From Cardinalis cardinalis (Eukaryota > Chordata > Aves > Passeriformes > Cardinalidae), in the NCBI GenBank assembly GCA_014549065.1, contig JACDOX010000024.1:3817298-3881297 (forward strand): a stretch of DNA of 64,000 nt, written 5' to 3'. Each line of letters starts with the position of its first letter. The stretch's first letter is position 1. Both the position numbers and the translations under genes were made by a program. The notes beneath the pieces are model-generated. The model made no database searches and was not told the origin of the DNA. It worked only from the letters and a program-made list of their open reading frames with translations. Below, piece by piece: positions 1-12,420 of the stretch.

Positions 1-1011
1 TAGGCAAGGGAATGAAATGAGGTTGTTGTGTTTCTTATTGATTCTGCTTTGTGTTTGAAGTCAGTTTATCTTCCTAGATGTTAGGCCACAGTAAACAGTT
101 TTCTTTTCTAGCACAGATGAGATAGCTATCTGCACAAACTTTAAAAATAAGGGAATTGCCATTGTCTACCACAGAGTAATTTCTGGTCTTCCTTGAAGTC
201 TAAGTTCTTCCATACACTTAATTAAAAGACATATTATATCATAAAANAGATTGTAGGGAGGTTGGGAAGCCAGCCTACTTAACCCAACCCCAAGAGGAGA
301 TGTACTAACAGAGATCGAAGGGGAGGTGGTTGAGATTTATTATCTAAAGGGCAAGGATTTAAAAAGGTTTTAGAAAAGGAATGTTCTGGGGGTTGTTTTG
401 TAGGCATAAGTGGGGACACTGGTAGGCAGAAGAGAAAGTGTCAAGCTCGGAGTGAGCATAGGAAGCAAAGAGAGTAAACAGGGNAAATGCATAAATAGGG
501 GAAACAAGATGAGCGGTACTAAGGGAAACTGGAACAGAGATAAGCAGGAAGATAATATGCAAGATCCTAGTGGGAAACATTCTGGAAGAGGACAAAGAAC
601 CAGAATTTAATGCTGTTTGAGACTGGAGACTGACCTAGGGAGACAGTCATCAGCATGAGAGAGGTTTTGGTAATAGGTTAAAAAATATTTTAAAATGCAG
701 AAGTTGATTAACTCCAAACTGGTTATGAGANGCAGGAATATGTGTATTTTCTGTATTCCTTGCAAGTTATGTTACTGCTTGTGCAGTTAGATTTATCTTT
801 GATTTTATTTTTTTGTCCTAAGATTTTTTTCTTGCAGCAATCCAGATGTTCAAAAGCTTTAATAAACAATATATTACTTGGAATTTAAGGATTTAAGAGT
901 GATCTTTTCTTACCACTGAAAGGCCTGTTCTCTTAACTGAAAATAATTTGCATATTTCATCAGAGACTGAATTTTAAGTCAGAAATGTATATAGCCTTAT
1001 CGGTTGGATAC
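1..1011. other. Intergenic DNA, no gene seen
   Basis: AT-rich single-copy-looking sequence. I see no reading frame with recognisable protein similarity, no splice-site framework and no repeat I can name. The short open frames overlap on both strands and have no family resemblance. Confidence 0.6.
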
Positions 1012-1492
1012 AGATGTGGACCTGTTGGAATGGGTCCAGAGAAAGCCAGAACAACAATCAGGGGTCTGGAACACCTGTTGTATGAAGGCAGGCTGAGAGA
1101 GTTGTGGTTGTTCAGCCTAGAAAAGAGAAGACCCCAGGGGCACCTTTTAGCACTTTCTAGTGCCTCGAGGAGGCTGACAAGAAAGCTGGAGAGGGACGTT
1201 TTACAAGAGCATGCAGTGACANGGCAAGTGGAATGGCTTCAAACTGAAAGAGGGTAGGTTTAGTTTAGGTATTAGGAAGAGATTCTTTACTGTGAGGCTG
1301 GTGAGNCACTGCAACNGGTTGCAAGAGAAGTTGTGGATGCCCCATTCCTGGAAGTGTTCAAGCTCNTGTTGGCTGGGGCTTTTTTTCAGCAACCTGTTCT
1401 TGTAAAAGATGTCACTACTCATTGCAGGGGGTGTTGGACNAGATGACCTTTAAAGGTCCATTCCAACTGAAACTATTCTATGATTCTATGAT
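1012..1492 (+). mobile_element. CR1 LINE, 3' fragment
   Basis: This stretch reads as the 3' end of a chicken-repeat-1 (CR1) non-LTR retrotransposon on the plus strand. Recognisable blocks in order are the text around 'agaaaagagaagacc', the block 'agattctttactgtgaggct', 'ttgtggatgccccattcctg', 'agatgacctttaaaggtcc', and the diagnostic terminus made of repeated ATTCTATG octamers at 1474-1492. CR1 is the dominant LINE of bird genomes and is usually 5'-truncated, as here. No intact reverse-transcriptase frame remains. Several single Ns and substitutions show that it is an old, inactive copy. The left boundary is approximate. Confidence 0.9.
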
Positions 1493-1864
1493 ACAGATGC
1501 CTGTAGTTTTTTGATCCTAGGCTATACACATTATTATTTTCTATCATTTGCTCTGTGCAAGTACACACCCACCAGCCCAATGTAAATAACCCAAGCATTT
1601 CTGCTCTCAATTGAAAACCCGTAAGTTACATGCTGTACNCTGCAGTTTAATACTATGCTTTGTGTGCACATAACAGCCTCAGTGACGTGGTTCAGAGTGG
1701 GAGGAACAGCAGAAGGTTTTTGGCATTTCTCTCTGCCAGGGGCCTGGCATAGGTCATGCTAGAGCAGCTCTGGCTGCTGGCTCTTGCTGGGCTGCAAAAC
1801 CCTCCGAAGGGTAGGTGATCCCCTCATCTAGCCAAGGCTGAGGGCAAATGGAGGACCCACTAAT

Positions 1865-1970
1865 CACAGAATCATAGAATGGTTTGGATTGGATAGGTCT
1901 GCATTATAAAGGAACTTTAAAGTTTGCCTAGTTCCAGCCCTCCCCACCATCCCCCCACCATGGCAGCTAA
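1865..1970 (-). mobile_element. CR1 LINE, short 3' end, inverted
   Basis: The plus strand begins 'cacagaatcatagaatggtt', which is the reverse complement of a CR1 3' terminus. It continues with text matching the inverted form of the block usually found just inside the CR1 end ('ctagttccagccctcc'). About 100 bp are recognisable, interrupted by a small insertion near 1905-1915. It lies opposite in orientation to the CR1 copy about 370 bp to the left, so the two are independent insertions. The right boundary is approximate. Confidence 0.8.
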
Positions 1971-4900
1971 AAGAAGCCCATGGATTTCAGTAAGTTTTGG
2001 GCGGTNTTTTGCTCCCTTTCCTTGGCCATCCTACCCCTGTCGAGTGAGGATAGCAGCTAACTGTGATAACTGAGCAGTAAGGTTTAGAGAGCCACATCCC
2101 TCTCACAGCTGTTTGCAACTGTAATTAAAGGTCACTAATTAAAGGTCAACAGTCTAGTCTGAAGATTTAATGTTAGGCAATACTCTTATGACTCTGGTCA
2201 TTGAGCAAGCAGCCTGCTGTCTCTCTCTCCTCCACCAGACCTGGTCTGTCTTATTCCTGCAGTGAGCCACTAACTCTCTTTGTCCAACAGCAAATCCTCA
2301 GCACAACTCAGGCCAAGNCCTGCAGAAACAGCAGTGGAGCAAAAGTACAACTAACACTGAACAATTTCGGCAGGTATTACAGCATTAAAAGCTTATGAAT
2401 TTTTCAATCCAAAACCAAACAGTTGTGTTTGCTTTACAAAAGAAATAAAAGACTTTCGTTTCCAGCCCATGATAATTTGGTGTGAATCAGGCCTTGTAAA
2501 GGCCCTTTGGCATTCTATGCATTCTTCTAAACCTGGATTTTAATGTTCTAAGTGTAATTACATGGGCCTGAAATTCACAGCTAAAATTTGTTTTGATTCT
2601 TTTACATGTAGTTGTTGTCAGGCAACCAGATACTGTTTTCAATTAGGCATTATGTTCCCAGCAAGAGGGTTAACAGAAATCAAAAGTAATTAGCTCTCCT
2701 AAAAAGCAGCCATTCTATGCCAAACAGAAGAGGATTTTTATTTTTGCAAAAGATGTAAGGTAAAATAGAACTGCTTTGTAGGTTAGCAGAATTATTACTG
2801 TTTGGGTGATACTTTCCGTGGTCTTNAGAGAAGGAAATGGGGCAATTGCATTGCCTGTGGTGAATTTGGAGTCTGGGGGCAAAACCAGTGTGGCAATCAG
2901 CTGAGAGATGAGCGTTCAACCTTTTCATGAGACTCTCACCGATAATTTGGGGTAATCAATGCTGGTAGTTTCCATCAGTTGTTTTGATTGAGCAGAGGGC
3001 TTCCCAAATTTAGGGCACACAGTAGAAGCCCCCTCATGTGCATGTTGCCTCCTCCCTCGGCCCGCCTGGCTTGCTATTACCAGTTTGCTATTTCAGGAAA
3101 ATGTTCCCTTGGAGCTAGTGTGCTTCAGGAGTACTGCTCTTGTTTGGAGAGATGGCAGGCAAGCTGGTTAGATACCAAATCGTTTTTTGATCATACAGAT
3201 TTACTGTAGAGCACCTGGACACCTCGGAGGCTTGGAGGTGTTGGAGATTTCTATCAGTTTGTTTCCTTGCTTCCAGCCCACTGTTTCACAGCCCAGCTGG
3301 CATGGCACCCAGCCAGGCATTTTTTGGCCTGTTTGCCCATGTTTTGTTCATTGTACTGGGATCTGATTGTATGTGCTCAAGCCTGTGCCAGCTCAGTGAG
3401 GCTTTCACCGTTGAGGATGGAGACCCTGCTCTTGCCTGTGGATGTTTGTGGGGGTCAGCACATCACTGGGGCCTTGTTTGAAATGAGTTTGTATAAATGA
3501 GGACACAATGGGTTGCCTGGTCCTGCCAGTGGGGACCATTGACGGCTTGCCTGCCATCAGGACACTGCTCTTGTTGCTTTGGACTTGTACAACAAGACGA
3601 AGTCCTTCTTAAATGAGGAAAGCTGGTGATTCTTGGAGTTGTTTATCTAGTTACTGTAACTCCATAAGATATTCAAATCTGTGTGAATGCAATCCTTGTG
3701 TTTTCTATGCTGATCACCTTAGTAATGTGTATGGAAGTAGTTTCTAGGGGCTGTTCACTAACTTACACAAGCATTTCCTGATACTCATTCTGCTTGCATT
3801 GCCTTTTTGCTTCTCCTGCTCTCACTGTATGGAAAATGCAGGACATAACATGTTGCTAATCCTTTATTTTCCCCTATGCCTGGCAGTCTTTTTTGCCACC
3901 TTCACTCCAAAGGCTTAATTTGACCTATTTTACTCCTCCTTGCCTTAGAGGAGCCCTCAAGTTGGTGTGGAATGCACACACATGCACAGACACATGTGCA
4001 CGTGTATACATATCTATATACAAACATTATTTTCACNTGGACTGGGAGGACAACGTGGTTTACATCATCTCGCATCTATTGCCCTGACCTTTTCGAATAA
4101 CTTATGTGAAGTCTCAGTGCTATTTTAGTTTGCCTTAATAGCAAGTTTGCAGTTGAATTTATATAGTATTTTATAGTTAGAGTCTTTTTTCCGTAGTTCA
4201 ACTGTACTTCAGGGAATAAATGTTGGAAAAATGAATATGTATGAAATAAAATTATTGTGCAATATACCNCTAATATATTAATATATCATGCAATATGCTC
4301 TAATGTTATAATTTCACTGTGCTATAAATANTTCATGTATAGATGAGGAACAGACTTTTGATTTACTACTGGCTGTCTGAATTGTCATATATGGTAAATT
4401 TCTCTAAAGGGGTCATATTTGACTGAAGGTGTGTGTTATTGTTGGCATTAAGCAATATGCTTTCTAGAACTGCTAGACTACTCATGGCACTAGACCAATT
4501 TGTTATTTTGGGAGTAGATAAAGTCTTTGTTTAGCCTTCTGGCACTCAGTGCGGCTCTTAAAAATGGTTTTCTTTGTTTTGCTAAGGTTTTCTGTTCCTC
4601 TTAAATCTACTCCAGTCTATGGAGTTTTGTCAAAGGAGACAAGAGGCCTGAGTATTAGGTGTTCTCCTTTCCTGGATGTCTTCCCAGAAGGCTCAATTTC
4701 AGGTGGATGTGGGGGGGGACACGAGCAGATAATGTACAATACTNTGCTTGTACATTGCAGTGTCAGCACTCCAGCATTTGTCTAAAACCAGCAGCTGTCA
4801 CTGTTGCTGACGTTCACTAGATGTCAGATACGATTTTCATACTAAACAATAGTACCTGGGGAAGCTGAATCATATTTTTTTCCCACTTACAAGTGTTACC

Positions 4901-7869
4901 TCATTGTGTACTACTTGGAGTCAAATCTGNTGGAGGACTTGGGCAGTTAAAGTGTGGGGATTTTTACTTGATGGCAAAACTTCCTCAGTTCCTGATTTTC
5001 AGATGGCTCAACCTGCATGTTTACAGAAACCCAGAGCTGCCCCAGCCCTGGCACAGATGTTACCTCAGGGTGTGGAGGATGCCAGAGACCAGCTGGATCC
5101 CAAGCAAAATGTCCCTGCCCTGCAGCCACTGCTGTGCTTAGTACACAGGCAGGATTGTTCTTGCAGAAATACCATTGCCAGTTTCCCTGAAAGCAGCTTG
5201 TGGTGCTGCTGTGTGCGACAACCTTGCAATTAGAGCAGTTAACAAGAGTCTGGGAAACCTGGACTTAGGTCCCTTTCCAGGCAGAAGGAATGCCAGCTGC
5301 TCTCTTGCCGGGCTCCAAGCTGACCTGTGGGAGTGGGATGTCACTTGTGGGNCCAGAAGGGGCCCATGCTGTTGGAATAAAGGCTTATCCACCCTGCTCT
5401 TCCTCATGCCTAGGCCTGCTTTAGTGCATCACTCAGGGACTGCNTCCTGTAAGAGCATCCACAGGGGCCTGAGCATCTGCACTGCTCCCAGCTCTGGCTT
5501 GATCCTAGATGAGGCTTTCATTGTGTTACACAATTAAGACAGAGTTTTGTGAAGCTCAGGAGGTCGGTGGGCTCCACTGATTTACAACCCAGAGCAATTT
5601 TCTAGATTCNGGCCCTGTGCTTATGCTATTTTTATTGCAGAAGTTGCCAACAAAGCCTTTTGTTTGGTCAGGGCATTGTTTGGTCAGTAAGTATGCTCCC
5701 TGATAAAATGCCCACTTAAGGACATAAGTCCCCATCAGCTTGAATGAATCTTAAGTAGGCTCCCTGTAGCTGCTTTGCAGAGCAGAGCTGTGACCCACAG
5801 GACCTGATTTCATGTCCCTGCTCAGGCATTGTAGTCGGTGGGGGGCTGGTATTGCCATGCTATGGCCCAGGTCTTGGAGCTGAGTGAGGGTTTCAGGCTT
5901 TGATTCTGAGTCAAGACATGACCCCCCCCTTTGGATGTATAGCACAAAAATGGCACTGTGCCTTCTGTACTCTCCTGCCACTGCACGTTTTCTAGAGAGT
6001 TCAACAGAGGTGGTAGACTTGAAACATTTTTTCATTTGAGGCTCGTAAAATATCTTTCATTCCTCAGCTTTTGAACTGAAGTACTTCCATATTTTCTCAA
6101 GGCACATATTAAAATGCCAATCAAGGAAAATATCTCCAGGAATCCAGTTTTCCAGGAGACAGCTCCTCATTCATCATGAGTTCCAACTTATGCTGCAAAA
6201 GGCTCAATTCAGCAAGTGTAAACCCAAAAGTTTACCTCAAGTACCAAGGGAGCCTTGCTGGGTACAACTCTGGCTTGCATTAACATGTGTTTGAAGAGCC
6301 TGAACACAGAGACCTGATACTGGAAATATTTATTTGACANCATTTATTTGGAAATGTCACTCCAGCAGCCTGTGGATCTCACTCCAGCCCTCATGAAAGC
6401 AGCAGGTGGGTGTCACTGATGCCCTGTGCTACAGGTGCTNGGATAACAAAAGTTTAAATGATTTTTAGAGGGATGAAAATACNTTTCAACACTTGGTTAA
6501 TTTTTATCCAACATGTGCTCAGTCTGTACAATTTAGATAGCTAAATGTCAGCTTGCAGTGTTGCTTAAAACAAAGGGCTGTAGTTTGTAGTCTTTCAGTG
6601 GTTACTTGAGGCTTAGGCATCCGGATGTTCTGAAACACAGCTGAAGAGGCTGATGTGGACAGTTCTGTGTCACAGNTGTATGCAGTACCCCAACATCCCT
6701 GTTTTCCTGAGACCTGGGCTTCTGGCTNCACCCCCACCTTTTGGGGGGCCTGAGAGGAAGGACACACCCCAACATTCTTGTGTATAATCCCCTAATTCTG
6801 GAATCAAGGCTTTGAAATCTCAGAGATGTCCTTTGGTTTGTTTGTAGTTCATGTGAAGTGACAGGACAGGGAGTGCTGGATGCAGAGGGGAAGCCACCCA
6901 AAGACAGCAGCACTCAGCTGATGGGGCCAGGCTGGTGAGCAGCATTGACAAGGGCTAGAGAGGTGCCAGTGTGCTGTTGCTGGCCACAGCCTCAAGTCCT
7001 CATGCTGCTATTTGGTCAAGCAGGTTGTTAACATCAGATGGTTTGTCTGTATGAGGTGAGGTATATACAGAGNAAGAGCATCAGTATTTGATGTCTTACA
7101 CTGAGGGAGGGAGCTGTAAAACTACAAGTAAAGAATATGATTTAAACAACAATTTGAAGGGCAAAAAGGGGGTGAGGGGTTTGACAGAAGGCAGGTGCCT
7201 TGGCTTATAGCTAGAATGGATTCTAACACAGAAGAGCATTGTGGGCACAAGAAGATTCAGCTGCTTTTTGATTCAGTGTTTTGGCCAACCCATCACTTGT
7301 CTTGTTTTTGGCTGAGTGGCTACAGTGCCTTGTTTCATGGTCATCATTGGCTCGTCAGATTTGCTCAAGTCTTTGGCACTTTCAAAGGGACCAATTAAGG
7401 CCATTTCCTTGGACTTCATCATTAGAGACAGAGCTCAGTTTGTGCATTCTGGTTACTTGCCAGATCTGGTGCAGCTGTCCCATGTTTGGGGACTTCTGTG
7501 CAGCTTCGTTTTGTGGAACTTGGATTTCTTCTGCCAGCAGAAGAAAAGTTTTCTACCTGACTTGAATTTCCCCAGGCCTAGAATGATACCCAAGAGGAAA
7601 CTGGAAGCCACCCTTCTTTTATTTTAAATAGATTTGCACAAACATCTGCCATAGAGGGGACTTTGAATTACTGGGAGCAGGGGCAAATGGGAGAACCCCA
7701 TAGGGTATGGGAACATTTTGTAATGCATAGGATTTGGGTCTTAATTTGAGTTTAGCCAAAAGAAAGGTGTCAAAATGTTGATCTTTCCAAATTCTCTGCA
7801 GCACGCATTAGAGTTGGCCACTGAGATTTTACTTCAGTTTGCATCAGGAATAGGGACATTTNAATCCCA
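1971..7869. other. Intergenic DNA, no gene seen
   Basis: About 5.9 kb without a supportable gene. Open frames of 60-120 codons occur on both strands, with the densest cluster near 4900-5540, but they overlap in conflicting frames, lack splice context and resemble no protein I know. A short CA/TA-rich tract lies near 3978-4022 and a strongly AT-rich patch lies at 4200-4330. No repeat family was recognised. Confidence 0.55.
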
Positions 7870-8428
7870 GTTACCCCAGCCAGGAGCCAAACCCACACAG
7901 CTGCTCATTCATTCCTCCACCAGTGGGATCAGGGGGAGAAATGGAAGGGTAAAAGCCAGAAAACCCATGGGTTGAGCAAAGACACTTTAATGGGGAAAGA
8001 GAGAGCTGTACACACAAGCAAACCACAACAAGGAATGAACTCATCACTTCCCATGGGCAGGCAGGTGTTCAGCCATCTCCAGGAGAGCCCCATCAGGACC
8101 TGGGATGACAAACACCATCACTCCAACCATCATCCCCTTCCTCCTTTCCCCCACTTGATACACTGAGCATGATGTCAGATGGTGTGGAATACGCCTTTGG
8201 CCAGTTTGGGTGACATGTTCTGGCTGTGTCTCCTCCCAACCCCCCAGGCACCCCCAGCTCCCTCACAGTGCGGCAGCATGAAAAGCAGCAAAGGCCTTGG
8301 CTCTGTGTAAGCCCTGCCCAGCAGTATTAAAAATGTATTACCACCCCTGTGTTCAGGAAAAATCCAAAACACAGCCCAACACCAGCCACTGTGAAGAAAA
8401 TTAGCTCTACCCCAGCCAAAAGCAGGAA
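7870..8428 (-). mobile_element. Endogenous retrovirus solo-LTR-like element
   Basis: Read on the minus strand, the block starts near 8428 with 'TTTTGGCTGGGGTAGAGCTA', followed by 'ATTTTCTTCACAGTGGCTGG' and then 'CTTACACAGAGCCAAGGCC'. I recognise this order as the 5' (U3) end of a common passerine ERV long terminal repeat. An ATTAAA-type poly(A) signal appears as 'ctttaatgg' on the plus strand near 7985, and the remaining U5-like text runs to about 7870. The terminal TG/CA dinucleotides are degraded and I could not find a clear target-site duplication, so the ends are approximate. No gag, pol or env frame adjoins it, so it behaves as an old solo LTR. Family assignment is from memory. Confidence 0.7.
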
Positions 8429-8433
8429 AGGAA

Positions 8434-9290
8434 GAAATGAGGTGCAGTGCAAAAAACCAAAATGTGCCAAAAGTAACCTCACAGCTGTTACAGAAGAAGG
8501 GGAAAAAGTCAAGGAGGAAGACAAAACTTGGAGGGGAAGATATGAGGGACCATGGCATGGATACTGACAAAAAAAAAAAAAAAGAAAAATCTTAGGTGAT
8601 ATGAAAGCCATGAAAAAGCATGGCATGCCATCAAGTGCAAGGACATGCACCAAAGCTTGCCCAAATTGATCCCCGTTGAAGGTCAAAACAGAAAAGAACA
8701 ACTTAGGAATACTCTAGAATGGAGATGCCATCAAGGGAAATAAAACTGAAGGAAAAAAAAAGAAATTTGGGAAATTTAGTGACTTCAAGGAAATTTAATT
8801 TCCTTTTGGGAGAGGGAAACAAAATCTTGCACAACAGAAAAGAAATGCTTACAAACACTCTGGAAAGGAGATATGATCAAATGAAATGCAATTGAAAAAA
8901 TCCCCCCAAAAAAACAGAAAAAGGGGAGTTTTAATGACTACAAGAAAGTTGTCTGGTAGGAAATGAGATGCAGCACAAAGGACCAAAACATGCCATAAGT
9001 AACCTCACAGATGTTGCAAAAGAAGGTGAAAACATCAAGGAGGAAGACACAACTTGGAGGGGAGGATATGAGGGACATGGCATGGCTACTTAAAAAAAAA
9101 AAATCTTCACCAAAGTTAAAGCCATCAAAAGGCATGGCATGCCATCAAGTGCAGGGACATGGACTGAAGCTCGCTGAAACAGATTCCCATTAAAAACCTG
9201 CAAACAGAAAAGAAGGACTAGCAAACACTCTAGAAAGGAGATACCATCAANGGAAATGCAATTCAAGGAAAAAAAATTTTGGGGATATTT
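8434..9290. repeat. Local tandem duplication, unit about 526 bp
   Basis: A block starting 'gaaatgaggtgcagtgcaaa' at 8434 recurs at 8960 as 'gaaatgagatgcagcacaaa' and stays alignable for about 330 bp. Shared landmarks are 'aagtaacctcacag', 'gtcaaggaggaagacaaaac' against 'atcaaggaggaagacacaac', 'cttggaggggaagatatgag' and 'gcatggcatgccatcaagtg'. A smaller sub-block ('cagaaaagaa...cactct.gaa.ggagat') occurs three times, near 8689, 8836 and 9200. The copies have diverged by substitutions and poly(A) length. The block abuts the LTR at 8428, but no polypurine tract is visible, so I cannot show that it is internal retroviral sequence. No protein is recognisable. Confidence 0.75.
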
Positions 9291-11350
9291 ACACTGTTCT
9301 GGAAGTTAGGACAAAGAGCAGAAGTAATGCTTCATCTTTGCTTTTTTTCTTAATGAATTATAGAAGTTATTTGTTCCTGTCCTGTGCTCTGGCAGCCTGA
9401 AATGCATTCAGGTGGTATTGGCTGTTTTGCAGTAACAGATTCCTTCTTTTTTCTTTTCCCAGCTCACCTATTTGTTTCAAACATATCCATGAATTTCTCT
9501 AAGACTTTGTAACAGGGTTTAGTTGGAAAATCCAGAAATTATCTGTTTCCAGATAGTAGTATAGTTAGGAAAGACAATTCAGATTGGCTCAGGTTATGCT
9601 GTACAAGAAGTAAATGTACTTCTGCTACAGAAAATCACTCCATTTGCACTGTTTTGAATGAATGAGCAATCAAAGTGATAGATGTCATGCTTTTATAGGT
9701 TTTTTTTTCTCTCAGAAAGGGCTATTAAAAAATGATTCATACATTTATTTTCAATTCAGTACTCACCTCAATTTTGTTCTGAGATGTGCAGAAGCTGCAT
9801 CCTACTTGTGCTTCTGGTACCCATTTCAGCATGAGTCACCTCAGCTGAAGGCACTGGGGGTTGCACCACATGAATAGGTTGATTTCTGCCCAGGACCACA
9901 CATATATTCCCCATGTGCTGTGTACAAACACCCTGTGGTGAGTAAACGCTGGTCCAAGGGGTGCCATCAAAGGCTATCATTGACAGAACTGGTTTTGGAT
10001 GAGGCAATGAACTTGGGCCTTCCTTTGCATCCATGAAACAATCTTCTGCTTTAGGAAAACTGACTCAGAAGCTTATTTGCCAGTAGATTTCCGTGCTGAA
10101 TGAATGAACGCAGGAAGTAAGGGGAACTAAGTACAACAGCAGATGTAGGTAAGGAGTTAATAGCCCAGAAGGAGCAAGGAAAGTTTTAGGATGTGGAGGT
10201 TTTTCCCCACTGCAGAGTTACTACTCTCCTATATTGTGAAAGGGAAGATGATTAACCATAGCTGTGTTGCTAGAATGTTATAAAATAGATGGGGCTGTAT
10301 CTTTCAAGGGGACTATCTAATGATCCAGTGGCATGGATAGCTAACTGCAGATTTCTCTGCATGACAAGACTAAGTTGTAATAACAGCTTGGGAATAACTC
10401 CAGTACATTTTTCCATTAGCAAAAGTTTAATTTCTGGAATTCTGACAGGTTTTTAAAGTAACATAGACATTTCTTACCACTGAAACCCACATCTTTATTA
10501 CAAAGCCAAACTGTTCTCTCTGAAATTGCATTATGCATGTTGTAACAGTACTCTCCCACAGATGATGAATACTTAGGACACATTTTTCCACGTGAATCAT
10601 CCATTCACTTAAAAATAATTTCTCTTATTAAACAAAATGCAACCATGTGACACATTTTGTAGGTTTGTCTCTCCTTTTCATTAGCTTACCAATGATTTTT
10701 TACTGCCTCAAATAATTTTCTGATGACTTCATTATTTTTCATTTTACCCCTTCCTCCTCTTCTTTTCAGTGTAATACAAAGCAGTTTCCAGCCTCACTTT
10801 GTTGCAAGCACAGCTCAGTAAAGACAGTGACCAAGAACTGATCCTGCAGTGAGATGAGTGCAAATAGAGCTGTAGTGTTCCTTGAAACCAGTGGTCACAC
10901 AGCTGTATATAAAGTTGCCTGACTGCATTTCTCTGCTGGATAAAGCCCTTAAAAAGAGAGCCATCATTGCAATTCCCAACCCTGATTCTTGACGAAAACA
11001 GCCTCCACAAATTCTTTTACTTTCCTTCAGAACTAGAAGGTCAGAAGGGGGCATGGAAAGCATGTGTTGTTGTAATGCTGGCGCTCTGGGTGAGCATCCA
11101 TCACCAGATGCTAAGCCTTGCCACAGGTGATATGGTTTTCATGGTTATTATCTGACTGTTTCATAGCCCTAGATAAAAGATAAACAACATCCTAAGTTCC
11201 AGGACTGATTAGTTTTGATAATTGTTCTGCTGCTTGCTTTGTGCAATTTACTTCTATAAATACACACTAGGGGAATCATTTGTCTAGTGTACCATGGCAC
11301 AGTAATTTCCTATATAATATTATCCAACTGCTGCAGGAACTCATTTGAGC

Positions 11351-11460
11351 AATTGTTAATTAATCATTAGCAGTCATTAACTTTGGGTAGCAATGATTGC
11401 TAATCAAGATTTTCATGCTGCATTTTTTACTTCTGAAGGTTCCTAATTAATCAAATTAGT
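11351..11460. promoter_or_regulatory. AT-rich TAAT-motif cluster, candidate conserved noncoding element
   Basis: Within 110 bp there are 'gttaattaatcattagcag', 'gtcattaac', 'caatgattgctaatcaagat' and 'cctaattaatcaaattag'. That gives repeated TAATTA, TAATCA and ATTA cores of the kind bound by homeodomain proteins. Conserved enhancers around developmental genes often look like this, but AT-rich DNA gives such cores by chance as well. No conservation data are available here, so the regulatory role is inference. Confidence 0.3.
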
Positions 11461-12396
11461 AACATTTTTTGTTATTTGAGAAAAAGAAACAGTATGTTTC
11501 TAGCAGAACTTACTTGCATCTTTGCATGCCTTCACTCTGGCTGCTTTTTTGCCNCATAGATTGCTGGAAAATATTTTGCAGTTTAAATTAACAATGTTCT
11601 CCCACTGTTGGCAATTATGCTGCTAGGAATAACCATGAAAGTCATGACACCAGTCCAACCATTTCCCTTATGGTTAATTTTCTTTGCCTCATACCTCATG
11701 TCTTTGAGAAGAAAAAAAGACAAAACCCTAGATATTTATAGTACTTTTAATACCAGCTTTTTCTCAGTGGTGTAGCTAATAATAATCTGTTTTTCTATTA
11801 GTGTACCCTTGTAGCCCATCACTGCCATGCATGTAGATGAGGTAGATGTTGCTACCTCAAGATTTTGTGCACCTCTTCAATGGAGGAACATTTAATTCCA
11901 ATTTTCTCTTGCACTGAAGTGACTTTGCAGAGTCCCCTTAGAAAGAATAGAGTGGCAAAACCCATGGATGACACAGGGATGAAAACTTTCCCTTTGGGAA
12001 AAAGGTTGGCCAGGTATCTCTGCTCTCCTTCCTCCACCCCTTTACCTGCTATCCTGAGTAGCAATGGTGGTGGGAAGAAAGGAGTAAAGCTTGAGCAGAG
12101 CTGCAGCTGGGCTGTGCCACATCTCCAGCAAGGACCTTCCCTCTCTGTAGCTTGGCCAGGCTGCATCAGACCCACACAGACCTTGGGGTAACCATGTGGG
12201 ACAAATTGGAGTTAGAGGGTGAAATACTTCCCCTTTCTGAGGTGGTGGAGCAGCAGCCCAGAAGCTGTCAGGTTAGCAGTGGAACCTTTGCAAGCACAAG
12301 GACAATGGGCTTCCTAAATGGGCAACANGATCAGCTCCAGCACCCCGGCTTTAGGCAAGAAACTCCCATCTGTGTGCCTTCATTCTGGCCAGAAAT

Positions 12397-12420
12397 GTAC
12401 TTCACAGGGCTGTGAAGTAC
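12397..12420. repeat. Short perfect inverted repeat
   Basis: The arm 'gtacttcacag' is followed by a GG spacer and its exact reverse complement 'ctgtgaagtac', giving an 11-bp stem with a 2-nt spacer. It lies in intergenic DNA with no adjacent T-run or gene end, so no function can be assigned. Confidence 0.8.

Noticed and set aside
8349..8567. Lysine-rich 72-codon frame, possibly a small protein
   Set aside because: It starts inside the LTR and runs into the tandem repeat, ending at a poly(A) tract. It is a by-product of A-rich repeats.
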